This document shows positions 44,175 through 53,367 of a stretch of DNA of 64,000 nt, in pieces. The stretch is from assembly GCF_010093185.1 (NCBI RefSeq), contig NZ_PDWL01000021.1, forward strand, positions 1 to 64,000, read 5' to 3'. Every line of letters begins with the position of its first letter. Position 1 is the stretch's first letter. Source of the DNA: Pseudoxanthomonas jiangsuensis. GTDB lineage: Bacteria; Pseudomonadota; Gammaproteobacteria; Xanthomonadales; Xanthomonadaceae. A model generated the notes under the pieces. That model saw only the letters and a list, made by a program, of their open reading frames with translations. It was not told the origin of the DNA and did not search any database. Made by a program: the position numbers and the translations under genes.

Positions 44175-44206
44175 TCAACCCTTTCCTTCCTTTTCCCCGC
44201 GACGCC

Positions 44207-44929
44207 ATGTCCCCACCCGAGCTTTCCGTCGTCGTCCCGGTGTTCAACGAACGCGACAACATCGCCCCGCTGGTCGCCGAGATCGTCGCCGCCCTGCGCG
44301 GGCGGATCGCGTTCGAGATCGTCTACGTCGACGACCATTCGCGCGACGACTCGCTGGCCGTGCTCGAGGGCCTGAAGGCGCAGGTGCCCGAGCTGCGGGT
44401 CCTGCACCACGTCGCCCAGAGCGGGCAGAGCACCGCCGTGCGCAACGGCGCCAAGGCCGCGCGCGGCGCCTGGATCGCCACCCTGGACGGCGACGGCCAG
44501 AACGACCCGGCCGACATCCCGAAGCTGCTGGCCGCGCGCGACGCCGCCGCGCCGGAGGTGAAGCTGTTCGCCGGCTGGCGGGTGGACCGCCAGGATTCCG
44601 GCTCCAAGCGCTGGGCCAGCCGCTGGGCCAACCGCATCCGCGCGCGCATGCTGCGCGACGACACCCCGGACACCGGCTGCGGGATCAAGCTGTTCGAGCG
44701 CGAGGTGTTCCTGGACCTGCCCTACTTCGACCACATGCACCGCTACCTGCCGGCGCTGGTCCAGCGCGCGGGCTTCAAGACGGTGAGCGTGCCGGTCAAC
44801 CACCGCCAGCGCACCGCCGGGGTGTCCAAGTACAACAACCTCGGCCGGGCCCTGGTCGGCATCCGCGACCTGCGCGGGGTGGCCTGGCTGATCGCGCGCA
44901 GCCGCCGCACCGCGGTGCAGGAGCGCTGA
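44207..44929 (+). CDS. Glycosyltransferase family 2 (DPM1-like)
   Basis: GT2 family glycosyltransferase, 240 aa, peripheral membrane. LSVVVPVFNERDNI at the N-terminus binds nucleotide, VYVDDHSRDDS and TLDGDGQNDP supply the acidic metal-binding residues, and the acceptor-side HRYLPALVQRAG with HRQRTAGVSKYN is typical of polyprenol-phosphate sugar transferases. No C-terminal transmembrane helices, as in dolichyl-phosphate mannosyltransferase DPM1. The sugar is unknown. The stop is followed after 1 nt by the LAB_N gene start. Confidence 0.88.
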   Translation: MSPPELSVVVPVFNERDNIAPLVAEIVAALRGRIAFEIVYVDDHSRDDSLAVLEGLKAQVPELRVLHHVAQSGQSTAVRNGAKAARGAWIATLDGDGQNDPADIPKLLAARDAAAPEVKLFAGWRVDRQDSGSKRWASRWANRIRARMLRDDTPDTGCGIKLFEREVFLDLPYFDHMHRYLPALVQRAGFKTVSVPVNHRQRTAGVSKYNNLGRALVGIRDLRGVAWLIARSRRTAVQER

Positions 44930-44930
44930 G

Positions 44931-45272
44931 GTGGAACTGCACTGGCTCGACCAGCCGCTGACCTGGCTGTACTGGACCGGGCTGCACGTCACCGGCTGGA
45001 AGCTGATCGGCTACATCGGCGCGCTGATGTTCGGCGGTCGCTGGCTGGTCCAGTTCGTGGCCTCGCGCCGGGCCGGCAAGCCGGTGATCCCGCGCCTGTT
45101 CTGGTACATGAGCGTGCTCGGCAGCCTGATGACCCTGAGCTACTTCCTGTTCTCGGCCAAGCAGGACTCGGTAGGCGTGCTGCAGAACCTGTTCCCGGCC
45201 TTCACCGCCCTCTACAGCCTGCACCTGGACATCCGGCACCGCGGCTGGAAGCGGGACAAGGCGCCAGCCTGA
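44931..45272 (+). CDS. Lipid A biosynthesis N-terminal (LAB_N) domain membrane protein
   Basis: A 113-aa three-helix membrane protein. [20 protein letters not shown] and [19 protein letters not shown] are the signature of the LAB_N domain sometimes fused to lipid-A-disaccharide synthase. GTG start at 44931 directly after the GT2 stop, so translation is probably coupled. The pairing with a polyprenol-phosphate GT suggests a role in delivery of a lipid-linked sugar across the membrane, possibly for LPS modification (inference). Confidence 0.85.
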   Translation: MELHWLDQPLTWLYWTGLHVTGWKLIGYIGALMFGGRWLVQFVASRRAGKPVIPRLFWYMSVLGSLMTLSYFLFSAKQDSVGVLQNLFPAFTALYSLHLDIRHRGWKRDKAPA

Positions 45273-45287
45273 CCGGCGGGAACCCGG

Positions 45288-45316
45288 TTGCAATCAGTCA
45301 CTTGCCCCGGCATAAT
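45288..45316 (+). promoter_or_regulatory. Promoter of rpmB-rpmG
   Basis: TTGCAA (45288-45293), a 17-bp spacer, and CATAAT (45311-45316): the best conventional sigma-70 promoter in the window apart from the SoxR promoter. Transcription would start near 45323, leaving an untranslated leader of about 175 nt before rpmB. Confidence 0.75.
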
Positions 45317-45499
45317 GCGCGGCTCGCTGCGTCCGGCCCGTCCGGATCGGCGGCCCGGGAGCGCGATCCGGGGCCGCCACGGCATCGAACCCCTTCCCGC
45401 ATCGCGTACGGCCCGCCCCCTGCCTTTCCAGAGCGAGGGACGCGCCGCGGGGCCGCCGTCTCCCGGGCTATGGGCGACACCAGACCTTTCGAGGTGCGT

Positions 45500-45736
45500 A
45501 TGTCCCGCGTTTGCCAAGTTACCGGCAAGGGCGTGCAGACCGGCAACAACGTCTCGCACGCAAACAACAAGACCCGCCGCCGTTTCCTCCCCAACCTGCA
45601 CGAGCGCCGCTTCTGGGTGGCCTCCGAGAACCGTTGGGTGAAGCTGCGCGTTTCCACCGCTGCCCTGCGCACCATCGACAAGAACGGCATCGACGCCGTC
45701 CTGGCCGAGCTGCGCGCGCGTGGCGAGAAGATCTGA
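45500..45736 (+). CDS. rpmB: 50S ribosomal protein L28
   Basis: L28, 78 aa, large-subunit protein. It starts [20 protein letters not shown], contains [18 protein letters not shown] and ends ELRARGEKI, a full-length standard L28. The ATG at 45500 follows a GAGGTG ribosome site. Together with rpmG 13 bp downstream it forms the usual rpmBG operon, bounded by a strong promoter and a strong terminator. Confidence 0.97.
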   Translation: MSRVCQVTGKGVQTGNNVSHANNKTRRRFLPNLHERRFWVASENRWVKLRVSTAALRTIDKNGIDAVLAELRARGEKI

Positions 45737-45749
45737 GGAGTAATCGACC

Positions 45750-45914
45750 ATGGCTTCCAAGCGCGACAAGATCCGCCTGATCTCCTCGGCCAACACCGGC
45801 CACTTCTACACCACCGACAAGAACAAGAAGAACACGCCGAACAAGATGGAGATCAAGAAGTACGATCCCGTCGTTCGCAAGCACGTGATCTACAAGGAAG
45901 GCAAGATCAAGTAA
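45750..45914 (+). CDS. rpmG: 50S ribosomal protein L33
   Basis: L33, 54 aa. Translation begins [20 protein letters not shown] and ends VIYKEGKIK, a complete gammaproteobacterial L33 of the zinc-independent type (no CxxC pairs). A GAGGAG ribosome site lies 7 nt upstream of the ATG at 45750. It shares a transcript with rpmB. Confidence 0.96.
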   Translation: MASKRDKIRLISSANTGHFYTTDKNKKNTPNKMEIKKYDPVVRKHVIYKEGKIK

Positions 45915-45939
45915 TCCCGGTCGCCTTCCGGAATGGAGA

Positions 45940-45966
45940 AGCCCGCCGCATGGCGGGCTTTTTCTT
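45940..45966 (+). terminator. Rho-independent terminator after rpmG
   Basis: GCCCGCC (45941-45947), loop GCAT, GGCGGGC (45952-45958), then TTTTTCTTT. A classic intrinsic terminator ending the rpmBG transcript and separating it from the cls gene. Confidence 0.92.
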
Positions 45967-46040
45967 TGCGCGCCACCGTGCCTTTGCGCCATGGGGGGCC
46001 GCACCCCAGAATCGCCCCATCCCCACCGCCTCCGCCTGCC

Positions 46041-47456
46041 ATGACGGACTGGTCCCCCGGCACCGCCCTGCTCGCCCTGGACTGGCTGATCCGGCTGGCG
46101 GCCTTGTGGTGGATCCCCAGCCGCAGCGCGCCGGCGGCCGCGCGCAGCTGGCTGCTGCTGGTGGGCTTCGTGCCCCTGCTCGGGCTGCCGCTGTACCTGC
46201 TGTTCGGCCACCCCTGGCTGTCGCGCGAGCGGGTCCTGCGCCAGGCCCGGGCCTCGCAGGCGATCCGCGCCGGGCAGCTGCCGCAGAAGGCCCTGCGCTG
46301 GCGGCCCCCGGCCACCGGCCCGGCCGCCGAGACGGCGCCTTTGGTCGAGCGCCTGGGCGCGTTCATGCCGGTGCGCGGCAACGCGGTGGAGCTGCTGGAC
46401 GACTACGACGGCTCGCTGGCCGCCCTGCTGGCCGACATCGACGCCGCGCGCGAGCGCGTGCACCTGCTCTACTACCTGATGTTCGACGACGCGGTCGGCG
46501 CGGCGGTGGCCGATGCCTTGGTCCGGGCCGCCGGGCGCGGGGTGCGCTGCCGGCTGCTGCTGGACGCGGTCGGCGCCAAGCGCGGCTACCGCGCCTTCGC
46601 CCGGCGCCTGCGCGCGGCCGGGGTGGAGGTCCACCCGATGCTGCCCGGTGGCCTGCGCTGGCGCCGCAGCGGGCGCATGGACCTGCGCAACCACCGCAAG
46701 ATCGCGGTGATCGACGACCACGTCGGCCACATCGGCTCGCAGAACCTGGCCGACGCCCGGTTCGTGCCCGGCCACCCCAACCGCGAGCTGGTCGCGCGGG
46801 TGCGCGGGCCGGCGGTCTCGCACCTGGAGGCGGTGTTCGCCAGCGACTGGTACCTGGAGACCGGACAGCAGCTGGAAGTCTCGCCGCAAAGGCCCGTACA
46901 CGACGAGGACGTGGCCGTGCAGCTGCTGCCCAGCGGCCCGGCCTATCCCTTCGCCAACGCCCGCGACACGGTCAACGCCCTGATCCACCTGGCCCAGCAC
47001 CGGCTGGTGCTGGTCACCCCGTACTTCGTGCCCGACGACGCCACCCTCAGCGCCCTGCGGATCGCCGCGCTCTCCGGGGTGGAGGTGCAGCTGATCCTGT
47101 CGGCCAGCAACAACCAGCGCCTGACCGCCTGGGCGCAGCACTCCTACTACGAGGAACTGCTCCAGGCCGGGGTCCGGATCGCGCTGTACCGGCCGCGCTT
47201 CCTGCACGCCAAGCACCTGAGCGTGGACGACGCGGTCGCCCTGGTCGGCTCGATCAACCTGGACATCCGCTCCTTCGCCCTCAACGCCGAGGCGGGCCTG
47301 CTGTGCTACGACCGCGGCGTGGTCGCGCGGATGCGCGCGATCGAGGCCGACTACCTGGCCGATGCCGAACAGGTCCAGCTGGCGGCATGGCGCCGGCGCG
47401 CGCCGTGGCGGCGCAGCCTGGAAGGCCTGGCGCGGCTGGCCGATTCGTTCATGTAG
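46041..47456 (+). CDS. cls: Cardiolipin synthase
   Basis: Phospholipase-D superfamily cardiolipin synthase, 471 aa, inner membrane. Two N-terminal helices (about residues 8-25 and 32-52, the PLDc_N region) precede two HKD catalytic motifs: NHRKIAVIDD near residue 218 and HAKHLSVDD near residue 392, each followed by the GSxN element (GSQNLADARF, GSINLDIRS). Condenses phosphatidylglycerol to cardiolipin. The ATG at 46041 fits the family N-terminus. Confidence 0.93.
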   Translation: MTDWSPGTALLALDWLIRLAALWWIPSRSAPAAARSWLLLVGFVPLLGLPLYLLFGHPWLSRERVLRQARASQAIRAGQLPQKALRWRPPATGPAAETAPLVERLGAFMPVRGNAVELLDDYDGSLAALLADIDAARERVHLLYYLMFDDAVGAAVADALVRAAGRGVRCRLLLDAVGAKRGYRAFARRLRAAGVEVHPMLPGGLRWRRSGRMDLRNHRKIAVIDDHVGHIGSQNLADARFVPGHPNRELVARVRGPAVSHLEAVFASDWYLETGQQLEVSPQRPVHDEDVAVQLLPSGPAYPFANARDTVNALIHLAQHRLVLVTPYFVPDDATLSALRIAALSGVEVQLILSASNNQRLTAWAQHSYYEELLQAGVRIALYRPRFLHAKHLSVDDAVALVGSINLDIRSFALNAEAGLLCYDRGVVARMRAIEADYLADAEQVQLAAWRRRAPWRRSLEGLARLADSFM

Positions 47457-47479
47457 CCGGGCGCGAAGGTTTCCGCCGG

Positions 47480-47485
47480 TACAAT
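47480..47485 (+). promoter_or_regulatory. -10 element of FAD oxidoreductase gene (leaderless type)
   Basis: TACAAT, then CGGCCG, then the ATG at 47492. The string TACAATCGGCCGATGCAG also occurs on the minus strand at the gamma-carbonic anhydrase start, so two unrelated genes share an identical 18-nt start region. Confidence 0.5.
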
Positions 47486-47491
47486 CGGCCG

Positions 47492-48922
47492 ATGCAGTCC
47501 CGATACGACATCGCCATCGTCGGCGGCGGCGCGGCCGGCGTGCTCGCCGCGATCCAGCTGCTGCGCCAGGCCCGCGGGCCGCTGGCCATCGCCCTGCTGG
47601 AACCGGCGCCGCGGCTGGCCGAGGGCGTGGCCTATTCCACCGCGCGCGGCGAGCACCTGCTCAACGTCCCGACCGGGCGGATGAGCGCGCTGCCGGAACA
47701 ACCGGAGGATTTCCTCGACTGGCTCGCCACCCGCCCCGGCCATGCCGACCAGCCGCGCGAGGCGCTGGCGGCCGGCTTCGCGCCCCGCCGCGACTACGCC
47801 CACTACCTGCGCGAACGCCTGCGCCAGGCGATGGCCGCCAGCCCGGCCCGCCTGGACGTGGTTCCGCACAGGGCCGGCGCCCTGCTGCGCGCGGACGGCG
47901 GCTGGACGATCGAGGCCGGGCCGGAGCGGATCGCCGCGCGCCGGGTCCTGCTCGCTGCCGGCAACGCGCCGCGGCCCTTGCCGGTGCGCGGTTCCGGCGC
48001 CCTGGCCAAGCCGCGCCTGATCGACGCCTGGGACTACGACGGCATCGCCGCGATCGGTCCGGAGGCCAGCGTCTGCATCGTCGGCACCGGCCTGAGCATG
48101 GCCGACGCGCTGCTGACCCTGGCCGCCAACGGTCACCGCGGCCAGGTCCACCTGCTCTCGCGCCACGGCCTGCTGCCGCTGGCGCACGCGCCCGCGCATG
48201 CGCTCGACGAAGGGTTCGAGGTCGAATCCCTGCACGCCCTCGGCACCCGCGCGCGGCTGCGCGCGATCCGCGCCCGGGTCCGCGACGCGGGCCAGCACGG
48301 CCTGCCCTGGCAGGGGGTGATGGAGCGGCTGCGGCCGCACGGCCGGGCGCTGTGGCGCTCTTTGCCGGCGGCCGAGCAGCGCCGCTTCCTGCGGCATGCG
48401 CGACGCGCGTGGGATATCCATCGCCACCGGGTCGCGCCGCAGGTGCAGGCCGCGCTGCAGGCCCTGCACGACAGCGGCCGCCTGCACCTGCACCGCGCCC
48501 GCCTGGACCTGGCGGTGGCCGGCCAGCGCTGCGTGCAGCTGGGCGCACGCACCCGCGACGGCCGCACCCTGGTCCTGGACGTCGACCACGTGGTCAACGC
48601 CACCGGGCTGGAACTGCGGGTGCAGGCCATGCGCAACCCGCTGCTCGATCGACTGCTGGGCGAAGGCCACGCCTGTCCCGGCGCCCATGGCATCGGCCTG
48701 GCCAGCGACGGCGATGGGCGCCTGCTCGATGCCGACCGCCGGCCCCAGGACGACCTGCGCGTGATCGGCAGCCTGCGCATCGGCCAGGACTGGGAAACGA
48801 TCGCGGTGCCGGAACTGCGAATGCAGGCCGAAGCCGTCGCCCGCGACTGGCTGACGCCTAAGACAGCGCGGCCAGGGCTCTGCGCAGCTGTTCGTCGGGC
48901 GGCAGCGACACCTCCACGGTGA
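47492..48922 (+). CDS. FAD/NAD(P)-binding oxidoreductase
   Basis: Flavoprotein of the FAD-NAD(P)-binding (NAD_binding_9-type) family, 476 aa. The dinucleotide-binding motif DIAIVGGGAAGVLAAIQLL is at the N-terminus, a second one (VCIVGTGLSMADALLTL) near residue 193, and the FAD-related DHVVNATGLE near residue 365. The family includes uncharacterised oxidoreductases and putative N-hydroxylase relatives; the reaction is unknown. The 3' 65 bp overlap the convergent gluconokinase gene, so the last about 20 residues are encoded opposite its end. Confidence 0.82.
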   Translation: MQSRYDIAIVGGGAAGVLAAIQLLRQARGPLAIALLEPAPRLAEGVAYSTARGEHLLNVPTGRMSALPEQPEDFLDWLATRPGHADQPREALAAGFAPRRDYAHYLRERLRQAMAASPARLDVVPHRAGALLRADGGWTIEAGPERIAARRVLLAAGNAPRPLPVRGSGALAKPRLIDAWDYDGIAAIGPEASVCIVGTGLSMADALLTLAANGHRGQVHLLSRHGLLPLAHAPAHALDEGFEVESLHALGTRARLRAIRARVRDAGQHGLPWQGVMERLRPHGRALWRSLPAAEQRRFLRHARRAWDIHRHRVAPQVQAALQALHDSGRLHLHRARLDLAVAGQRCVQLGARTRDGRTLVLDVDHVVNATGLELRVQAMRNPLLDRLLGEGHACPGAHGIGLASDGDGRLLDADRRPQDDLRVIGSLRIGQDWETIAVPELRMQAEAVARDWLTPKTARPGLCAAVRRAAATPPR

Positions 48923-49394
48923 CCACGTCGGCCTCCCCGCGCGGATCCTCGAGCGCGGCGAACTGGCTCTGCAGCAGCGACACCGGCATGTAGTGGCCCT
49001 CGCGCGCGCCCATGCGCGCGCCGATCAGGTCCGCATCGCCATGCAGGAACAGGAAGCGCAGGGGCAGCCCGGCGGCGCGCAGCAGGTCGCGGTGGCCCCG
49101 GCGCAGGCCGGAGAAGGCCAGCGCCACCCGCTCGCCGGCCGCGACCCGCGCACGCAGGTCGGCGGCGATGCGCTCGACCCAGGGCAGGCGCATCGCGTCG
49201 GTCAGCGGCCGGCCGCTGCCCATCCACGCCTTGGCCTCGTCGCTGTGGAAATCGTCGGCATCCAGGAAGGTCGCCGGCCACGCCGCCGCCAGCGCCTGCG
49301 CCAGGGTGGTCTTGCCGCTGCCGGACACGCCCATGACCACGGCCACGCGCGTCTCGCCGCCGGCCGCCGCAGGTGGAATGCCGGTGGTGCTCAT
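48858..49394 (-). CDS. gntK: Gluconokinase
   Basis: Thermoresistant-type gluconokinase, 178 aa: ATP + gluconate to 6-phosphogluconate. P-loop [15 protein letters not shown], substrate residues in [33 protein letters not shown] and ACSAL-equivalent [13 protein letters not shown], lid region [20 protein letters not shown]. The ATG at 49394 overlaps the GH94 phosphorylase stop (ATGA). Its position directly after that gene is strong context for gluconate being a product of the phosphorylase. Confidence 0.94.
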   Translation of the reverse strand: MSTTGIPPAAAGGETRVAVVMGVSGSGKTTLAQALAAAWPATFLDADDFHSDEAKAWMGSGRPLTDAMRLPWVERIAADLRARVAAGERVALAFSGLRRGHRDLLRAAGLPLRFLFLHGDADLIGARMGAREGHYMPVSLLQSQFAALEDPRGEADVVTVEVSLPPDEQLRRALAALS

Positions 49395-51805
49395 GCGCCC
49401 GCCTGGCCAACGACCGCGGCCGGCGTCGCCTCCGACGGCGGCAGTTCCACCCGCACCCGGTAGCGGCGCCCGGGTTCGATCGAGCCGAGCCGGTCGCCTT
49501 CCAGCCACTGCCCGTCCACCGCCACGCGCCGCGCCCGCAACCCCGCGACGCGCTCGACTTCCAGCTCGAACTCCGCGCCGCGGAACCGCCGCCACGCGCG
49601 CAGCCGCGGCCAGTGCGACGGCGGCTGCGGTGCGATCCGCAGGCCTTGGCCGTCGCCGCGCAGGCCGACCAGCGACTCGACCAGGCAGCGGTACAGCCAG
49701 GCCGCGGTGCCGGTGTTGAACAGCTGACTGGAGCGGCCGGCGGTGCGCGGATGCAGGCGCCAGGCGCCGCGGTAGTAGTTGGGTACGAACACCGGCAGCT
49801 GGCCGCGCTGCAGGCATTCGTCCGGACCGGGCCCGGTCAGCATCGCCCGCAGGGCCGACCAGGCGCGGTCGGTTTCGCCGGCGCGGTACAGCGCATGCAT
49901 CCAGAACGCGGCGGCATGGTTGTAGACCGCGCCGTTCTCGGCCGAGCCGGGGAACTTCTGGGTCAGCCGGCCCACGTCCTCACGCATGCCGGTATAGGGC
50001 GGACCGAGCATGGCCACGCCGTGCGGCGAGACCAGTTCGGCCTCGACCGCCGCCAGCAGGCGCGTGCGCTGGCCGGGGTCGGCCGCGCCGCTGAGCAGGG
50101 CCCAGCTCTGCGGGTTGAGGTAAATGCGTCCTTCCGCGTCGGCGCGCACGCCGAAGGCCACGCCGTCGTCGGTGATGCCGCGGCCGTACCAGTCGCCGTC
50201 CCAGAGATGGGCGTTGACCGCGGCGTTGAAGTCCTCGGCGCCCTGGCGGAAGCCGGCCGCCGCCTCGATCCGGCCGTGGCGCTGGCAGATGTCGGCCCAC
50301 AGTTGCAGCGCATGCGCGCTGGCCAGCGACAGCCAGCCGGAGACGCCGCGGCCTTTCCAGCCGACCATGTTCATCGGGTCGCACCAGTCGCCCTGGGCGA
50401 TGTAGCTGAGCCCGCGTCCGTCGCGCTGGCCGAGCAGCCAGTACATGGCGCGGTCGATGCGCTCGGCGACGCTGGCGGCATGGCCTTCGCGGTCCGTCAC
50501 CTCGACGTCGAGCAGGGCGTCGTCGCCGGTCTCGTCCAGGTAGGCCTGCAGGCACACCGGCAGCCACACGCAGTGGTCGGTGTGCGGCACCTGGTTGATG
50601 TACTTCAGCTCGGCGCCCTCGACCAGGAGGATGCCGTCCGGCATCGCTCCGTTCGGCTCCTGCTGCGACAGCGCGTGCAGGAACGCCGCCCGCGCCGTCG
50701 CCGGCCGCAGGTAGGCCATGCCCATGTGGTCCTGCAGGTAGTTGCGGGTCTGCGGGTCGGTGGTCAGGCGGTTGGAATCGCCGTGGTAGTAGACCTGGCG
50801 CGGCAGCCAGTGGTTGGCGAAGTCGTCCAGCCACGGATCGGGCGTCTCGATCCGCACGCAGCCGCGGCCTTCTTCCAGGTAGTCGGCGTACGCCGCTTCG
50901 GCCGCGGCGAATCCGGCCGCGGACAGGTGCCGCGCGCGCAGCGCGGCGATCTCCGCGTCGTCGTGCGCCGGCGCGAACAGGAAGCGGAACTCCTGCGCCT
51001 CGTCCGCCGCCAGCGCCAGGTGGTACTGCAGGGCCGCGGTCGGAGTCTCGTACAGGGCGTCGCCGCACTCCAGGCGTCCGCGGCCGACCGCATCGGGCGC
51101 ATGCAGGCCGCCGGCGCCCTCGAACGCGGCCTGATTGGCTTCCCACGCATCCGGCGCGCGCTCGTGCAGCAAAACGGTGCGGTCCTTGAAGTCGCGCTGG
51201 CGGAACCAGTCAGCAACCTTCTGGTACGGGGTGACACTGTCGCAGACGATCCCGCCCAGGTCCTCGCGATAACGCCCGGACTGGTTCATCCACGACATGT
51301 AGCCGACCGGGAAGTACGGATACAGGCTGATCCGGCGCGCGCGGCCGGAGACGTTGCGCACGCGCAGCGTCCACAGTTCGGCCACGTCCTCCAGCGGCAG
51401 CCGCACCGACCATTCCAGTTCGATCCCTTCCCCGCGCACCGTCCAGGCCACGTCGCCCTGGCCGACCGAGAATGCGAAGGCTTCCGGCGTCCGGTTCGCC
51501 GGCGCGTGCGGCAGCGAGAACAGCGCGCCGCTGTCCTCGTCCTTCACGTAGCAGAAGCGGCCCGGATGATGGGCGTAGTACGGCTGCTCCGGCTGCATGA
51601 AGGTCTTGGCCTCCAGGTTCGGCGCGTGCGCGTACTTGGCCGGCTCCGGCTGCATGAATTGGGCGGTGGCGTAGCCGCGGCAGTTGAGCTGCAGCAGCAT
51701 CCGCCGGTTCCACAGGAAGGTGGAGGCCTGCGCCATCGCGGTCGGGCTGCGCAGGACGAAGCGCCGACCCTGCTGCTCGAAGCCGTAGAAGGGGGTGTTG
51801 CTCAT
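49391..51805 (-). CDS. GH94 phosphorylase, probable cellobionic acid phosphorylase
   Basis: Glycoside hydrolase family 94 phosphorylase, 804 aa, cytoplasmic (no signal peptide). The N-terminal beta-sandwich has FGF-like [18 protein letters not shown], and the (alpha/alpha)6 barrel carries [11 protein letters not shown] (residues 472-482), where the conserved aspartates of the GH94 GDWND motif are kept and Asn is replaced by Cys; the later [16 protein letters not shown] binds phosphate/substrate. The Cys variant and the coupled downstream gluconokinase fit the cellobionic acid phosphorylases described in Xanthomonas and Neurospora: cellobionate + Pi to glucose 1-phosphate + gluconate. Specificity is inferred from context. 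ATGA overlaps join it to transporter and kinase genes. Confidence 0.87.
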   Translation of the reverse strand: MSNTPFYGFEQQGRRFVLRSPTAMAQASTFLWNRRMLLQLNCRGYATAQFMQPEPAKYAHAPNLEAKTFMQPEQPYYAHHPGRFCYVKDEDSGALFSLPHAPANRTPEAFAFSVGQGDVAWTVRGEGIELEWSVRLPLEDVAELWTLRVRNVSGRARRISLYPYFPVGYMSWMNQSGRYREDLGGIVCDSVTPYQKVADWFRQRDFKDRTVLLHERAPDAWEANQAAFEGAGGLHAPDAVGRGRLECGDALYETPTAALQYHLALAADEAQEFRFLFAPAHDDAEIAALRARHLSAAGFAAAEAAYADYLEEGRGCVRIETPDPWLDDFANHWLPRQVYYHGDSNRLTTDPQTRNYLQDHMGMAYLRPATARAAFLHALSQQEPNGAMPDGILLVEGAELKYINQVPHTDHCVWLPVCLQAYLDETGDDALLDVEVTDREGHAASVAERIDRAMYWLLGQRDGRGLSYIAQGDWCDPMNMVGWKGRGVSGWLSLASAHALQLWADICQRHGRIEAAAGFRQGAEDFNAAVNAHLWDGDWYGRGITDDGVAFGVRADAEGRIYLNPQSWALLSGAADPGQRTRLLAAVEAELVSPHGVAMLGPPYTGMREDVGRLTQKFPGSAENGAVYNHAAAFWMHALYRAGETDRAWSALRAMLTGPGPDECLQRGQLPVFVPNYYRGAWRLHPRTAGRSSQLFNTGTAAWLYRCLVESLVGLRGDGQGLRIAPQPPSHWPRLRAWRRFRGAEFELEVERVAGLRARRVAVDGQWLEGDRLGSIEPGRRYRVRVELPPSEATPAAVVGQAGA

Positions 51806-53199
51806 GCGGTCGCCTCCCGGCGTGCCTGCAGGTCGGACTGGACCCGGGCCAGGGCCGCATCGTCCAGCGGATAGAAGCGCATCACCCACGCCGCCAGCAA
51901 AGCCACCACGCCCGGGATCACGGTGAGCAGCAGGACGATGCCCAGGCGCGAGGCGTCGGACTGGGCCTGGTTGGCGACGTAGCCCATGCCGGCCAGCATC
52001 CAGGCGATCAGGGCCGAGGCCAGGGCGCCGCCGAACTTCTGCGAGAACGCCGCCGCAGCGAAGGTCATCGCGGTGGCGCGGCGGCCGGTCTTCCACTCGG
52101 TGTAGTCGGCGCAGTCGGCGTACATCGAGAACGCCAGCGGCGACTTCGGCCCCAGCAGCAGGCCGACCACGGTGTTGAGGCCGAACGCCAGCCAGATCTG
52201 TTCCCGGGGCACGAAGTACATGGCGCAGCTGGCCACGCCGACCGCGGCCATCAGCAGCATCAGCAGGCGGCGCTTGTCGATGAAGCGGGTCAGTACCGGG
52301 GTCAGCGCCGCGCCCACCGCCAGCGCCACCGAGTAGCTGCCCAGGAACAGTCCGGTCAGCTCGGGCCGGCCGATGTGGTACTTGAGGTAGTACACCAGCG
52401 AGCCACTGCGCATCACGATGGTGACCATGATCACCAGGGCCAGCACGAACAGCACCAGCCACGGCCGGTTGCGCAGCAGGTCGAGGATGTCCTGCCGGAC
52501 CGCGTTGCGCTGCTGCGGCGGCGGCTCGATGCGCTCGCGGGTGGTGGCGAAGACGATGGCGAAGCACACCGCCGCGACGATCCCGTACAGGCCCAGGGTC
52601 AGCTGCCAGCCCAGCGGCTCGTCGCCGCGGCCCAGCCAGCGCACCAGGTCCAGGGTCAGCCAGTTGACCACCGTGGTGCCGGCGAAGGCGGCGATGAAGC
52701 GGAAGCTGATCAGGGTGGTGCGCTGCTGGCTGTCGGCGGTCATCACCCCGCTCAGCGCCGAGTACGGCATCGCCAGCACGGTGTAGGCCAGCATCATCAG
52801 GGTGAAGGTGCCGTACGCCCACAGCAGCTTCCCGCCGCCGTCCAGGTCGGGCACGGTCCAGGTCAGCACGCCGGTGAAGGCCAGCGGCAGGGCGCCGTAG
52901 AGGATGTACGGGCGGAAGCGGCCCCAGCGGGTGCGGGTGCGGTCGGCGATCGCGCCCATCATCGGATCGGTGACCGCGTCCACCAGCTTGGTCACCAGCA
53001 TCATGGTGCCGACCGCGCCGGCGGCCAGGCCCATCACGTCGGTGTAGAAGATCAGCAGGAAGGCCGAGATGTTGGCCCAGTACAGGTTGAAGCCGAAGTC
53101 GCCGATGCCGTAGCCGAGTTTCTCGCGCAGCGGCAGGCGCGCGCCGGCGTCGCGCGTGCGCGGATGGCCGGCATGCGCCGTGTTCTGGTCCTGCGTCAT
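51802..53199 (-). CDS. GPH-family sugar:cation symporter
   Basis: Glycoside-pentoside-hexuronide (MelB-type) transporter, 465 aa, 12 hydrophobic helices. [21 protein letters not shown] at the N-terminus and [21 protein letters not shown] are the family signature; [21 protein letters not shown] matches the conserved loop 10-11 region. It is first in the operon with the GH94 phosphorylase (ATGA) and gluconokinase, so cellobionate or a related disaccharide acid is the likely substrate (inferred). I chose the ATG at 53199 because GGCGAGGG lies just upstream; the ATG at 53223 lacks a ribosome site. Confidence 0.9.
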   Translation of the reverse strand: MTQDQNTAHAGHPRTRDAGARLPLREKLGYGIGDFGFNLYWANISAFLLIFYTDVMGLAAGAVGTMMLVTKLVDAVTDPMMGAIADRTRTRWGRFRPYILYGALPLAFTGVLTWTVPDLDGGGKLLWAYGTFTLMMLAYTVLAMPYSALSGVMTADSQQRTTLISFRFIAAFAGTTVVNWLTLDLVRWLGRGDEPLGWQLTLGLYGIVAAVCFAIVFATTRERIEPPPQQRNAVRQDILDLLRNRPWLVLFVLALVIMVTIVMRSGSLVYYLKYHIGRPELTGLFLGSYSVALAVGAALTPVLTRFIDKRRLLMLLMAAVGVASCAMYFVPREQIWLAFGLNTVVGLLLGPKSPLAFSMYADCADYTEWKTGRRATAMTFAAAAFSQKFGGALASALIAWMLAGMGYVANQAQSDASRLGIVLLLTVIPGVVALLAAWVMRFYPLDDAALARVQSDLQARREATA

Positions 53200-53260
53200 G
53201 CCCTCGCCCCCGAAGTCCGGCATGCCACGCCCCTCGCGCGCATCCGCCGGTTTTTCTGCC

Positions 53261-53275
53261 TGACAGCGTTGTCAA
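53261..53275 (-). promoter_or_regulatory. LacI-family-like operator over a -35 element
   Basis: TGACAGCGTTGTCA (53261-53274) is a near-perfect palindrome with a central CG, the form of LacI/GalR-family operators. On the minus strand TTGACA (53275-53270), a consensus -35, overlaps it, 62 bp upstream of the transporter start. Binding would block the promoter of the cellobionate-type operon. No LacI-type gene is in the window. Confidence 0.6.
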
Positions 53276-53367
53276 GCTTGCCGGTATCCCCGCATGCAGG
53301 CAAGCGCGGCGCGACGCGGCCACCATGCGCCGCAGTACACTCGCCGCTCGAGGTGAGGAGGGCCGCC

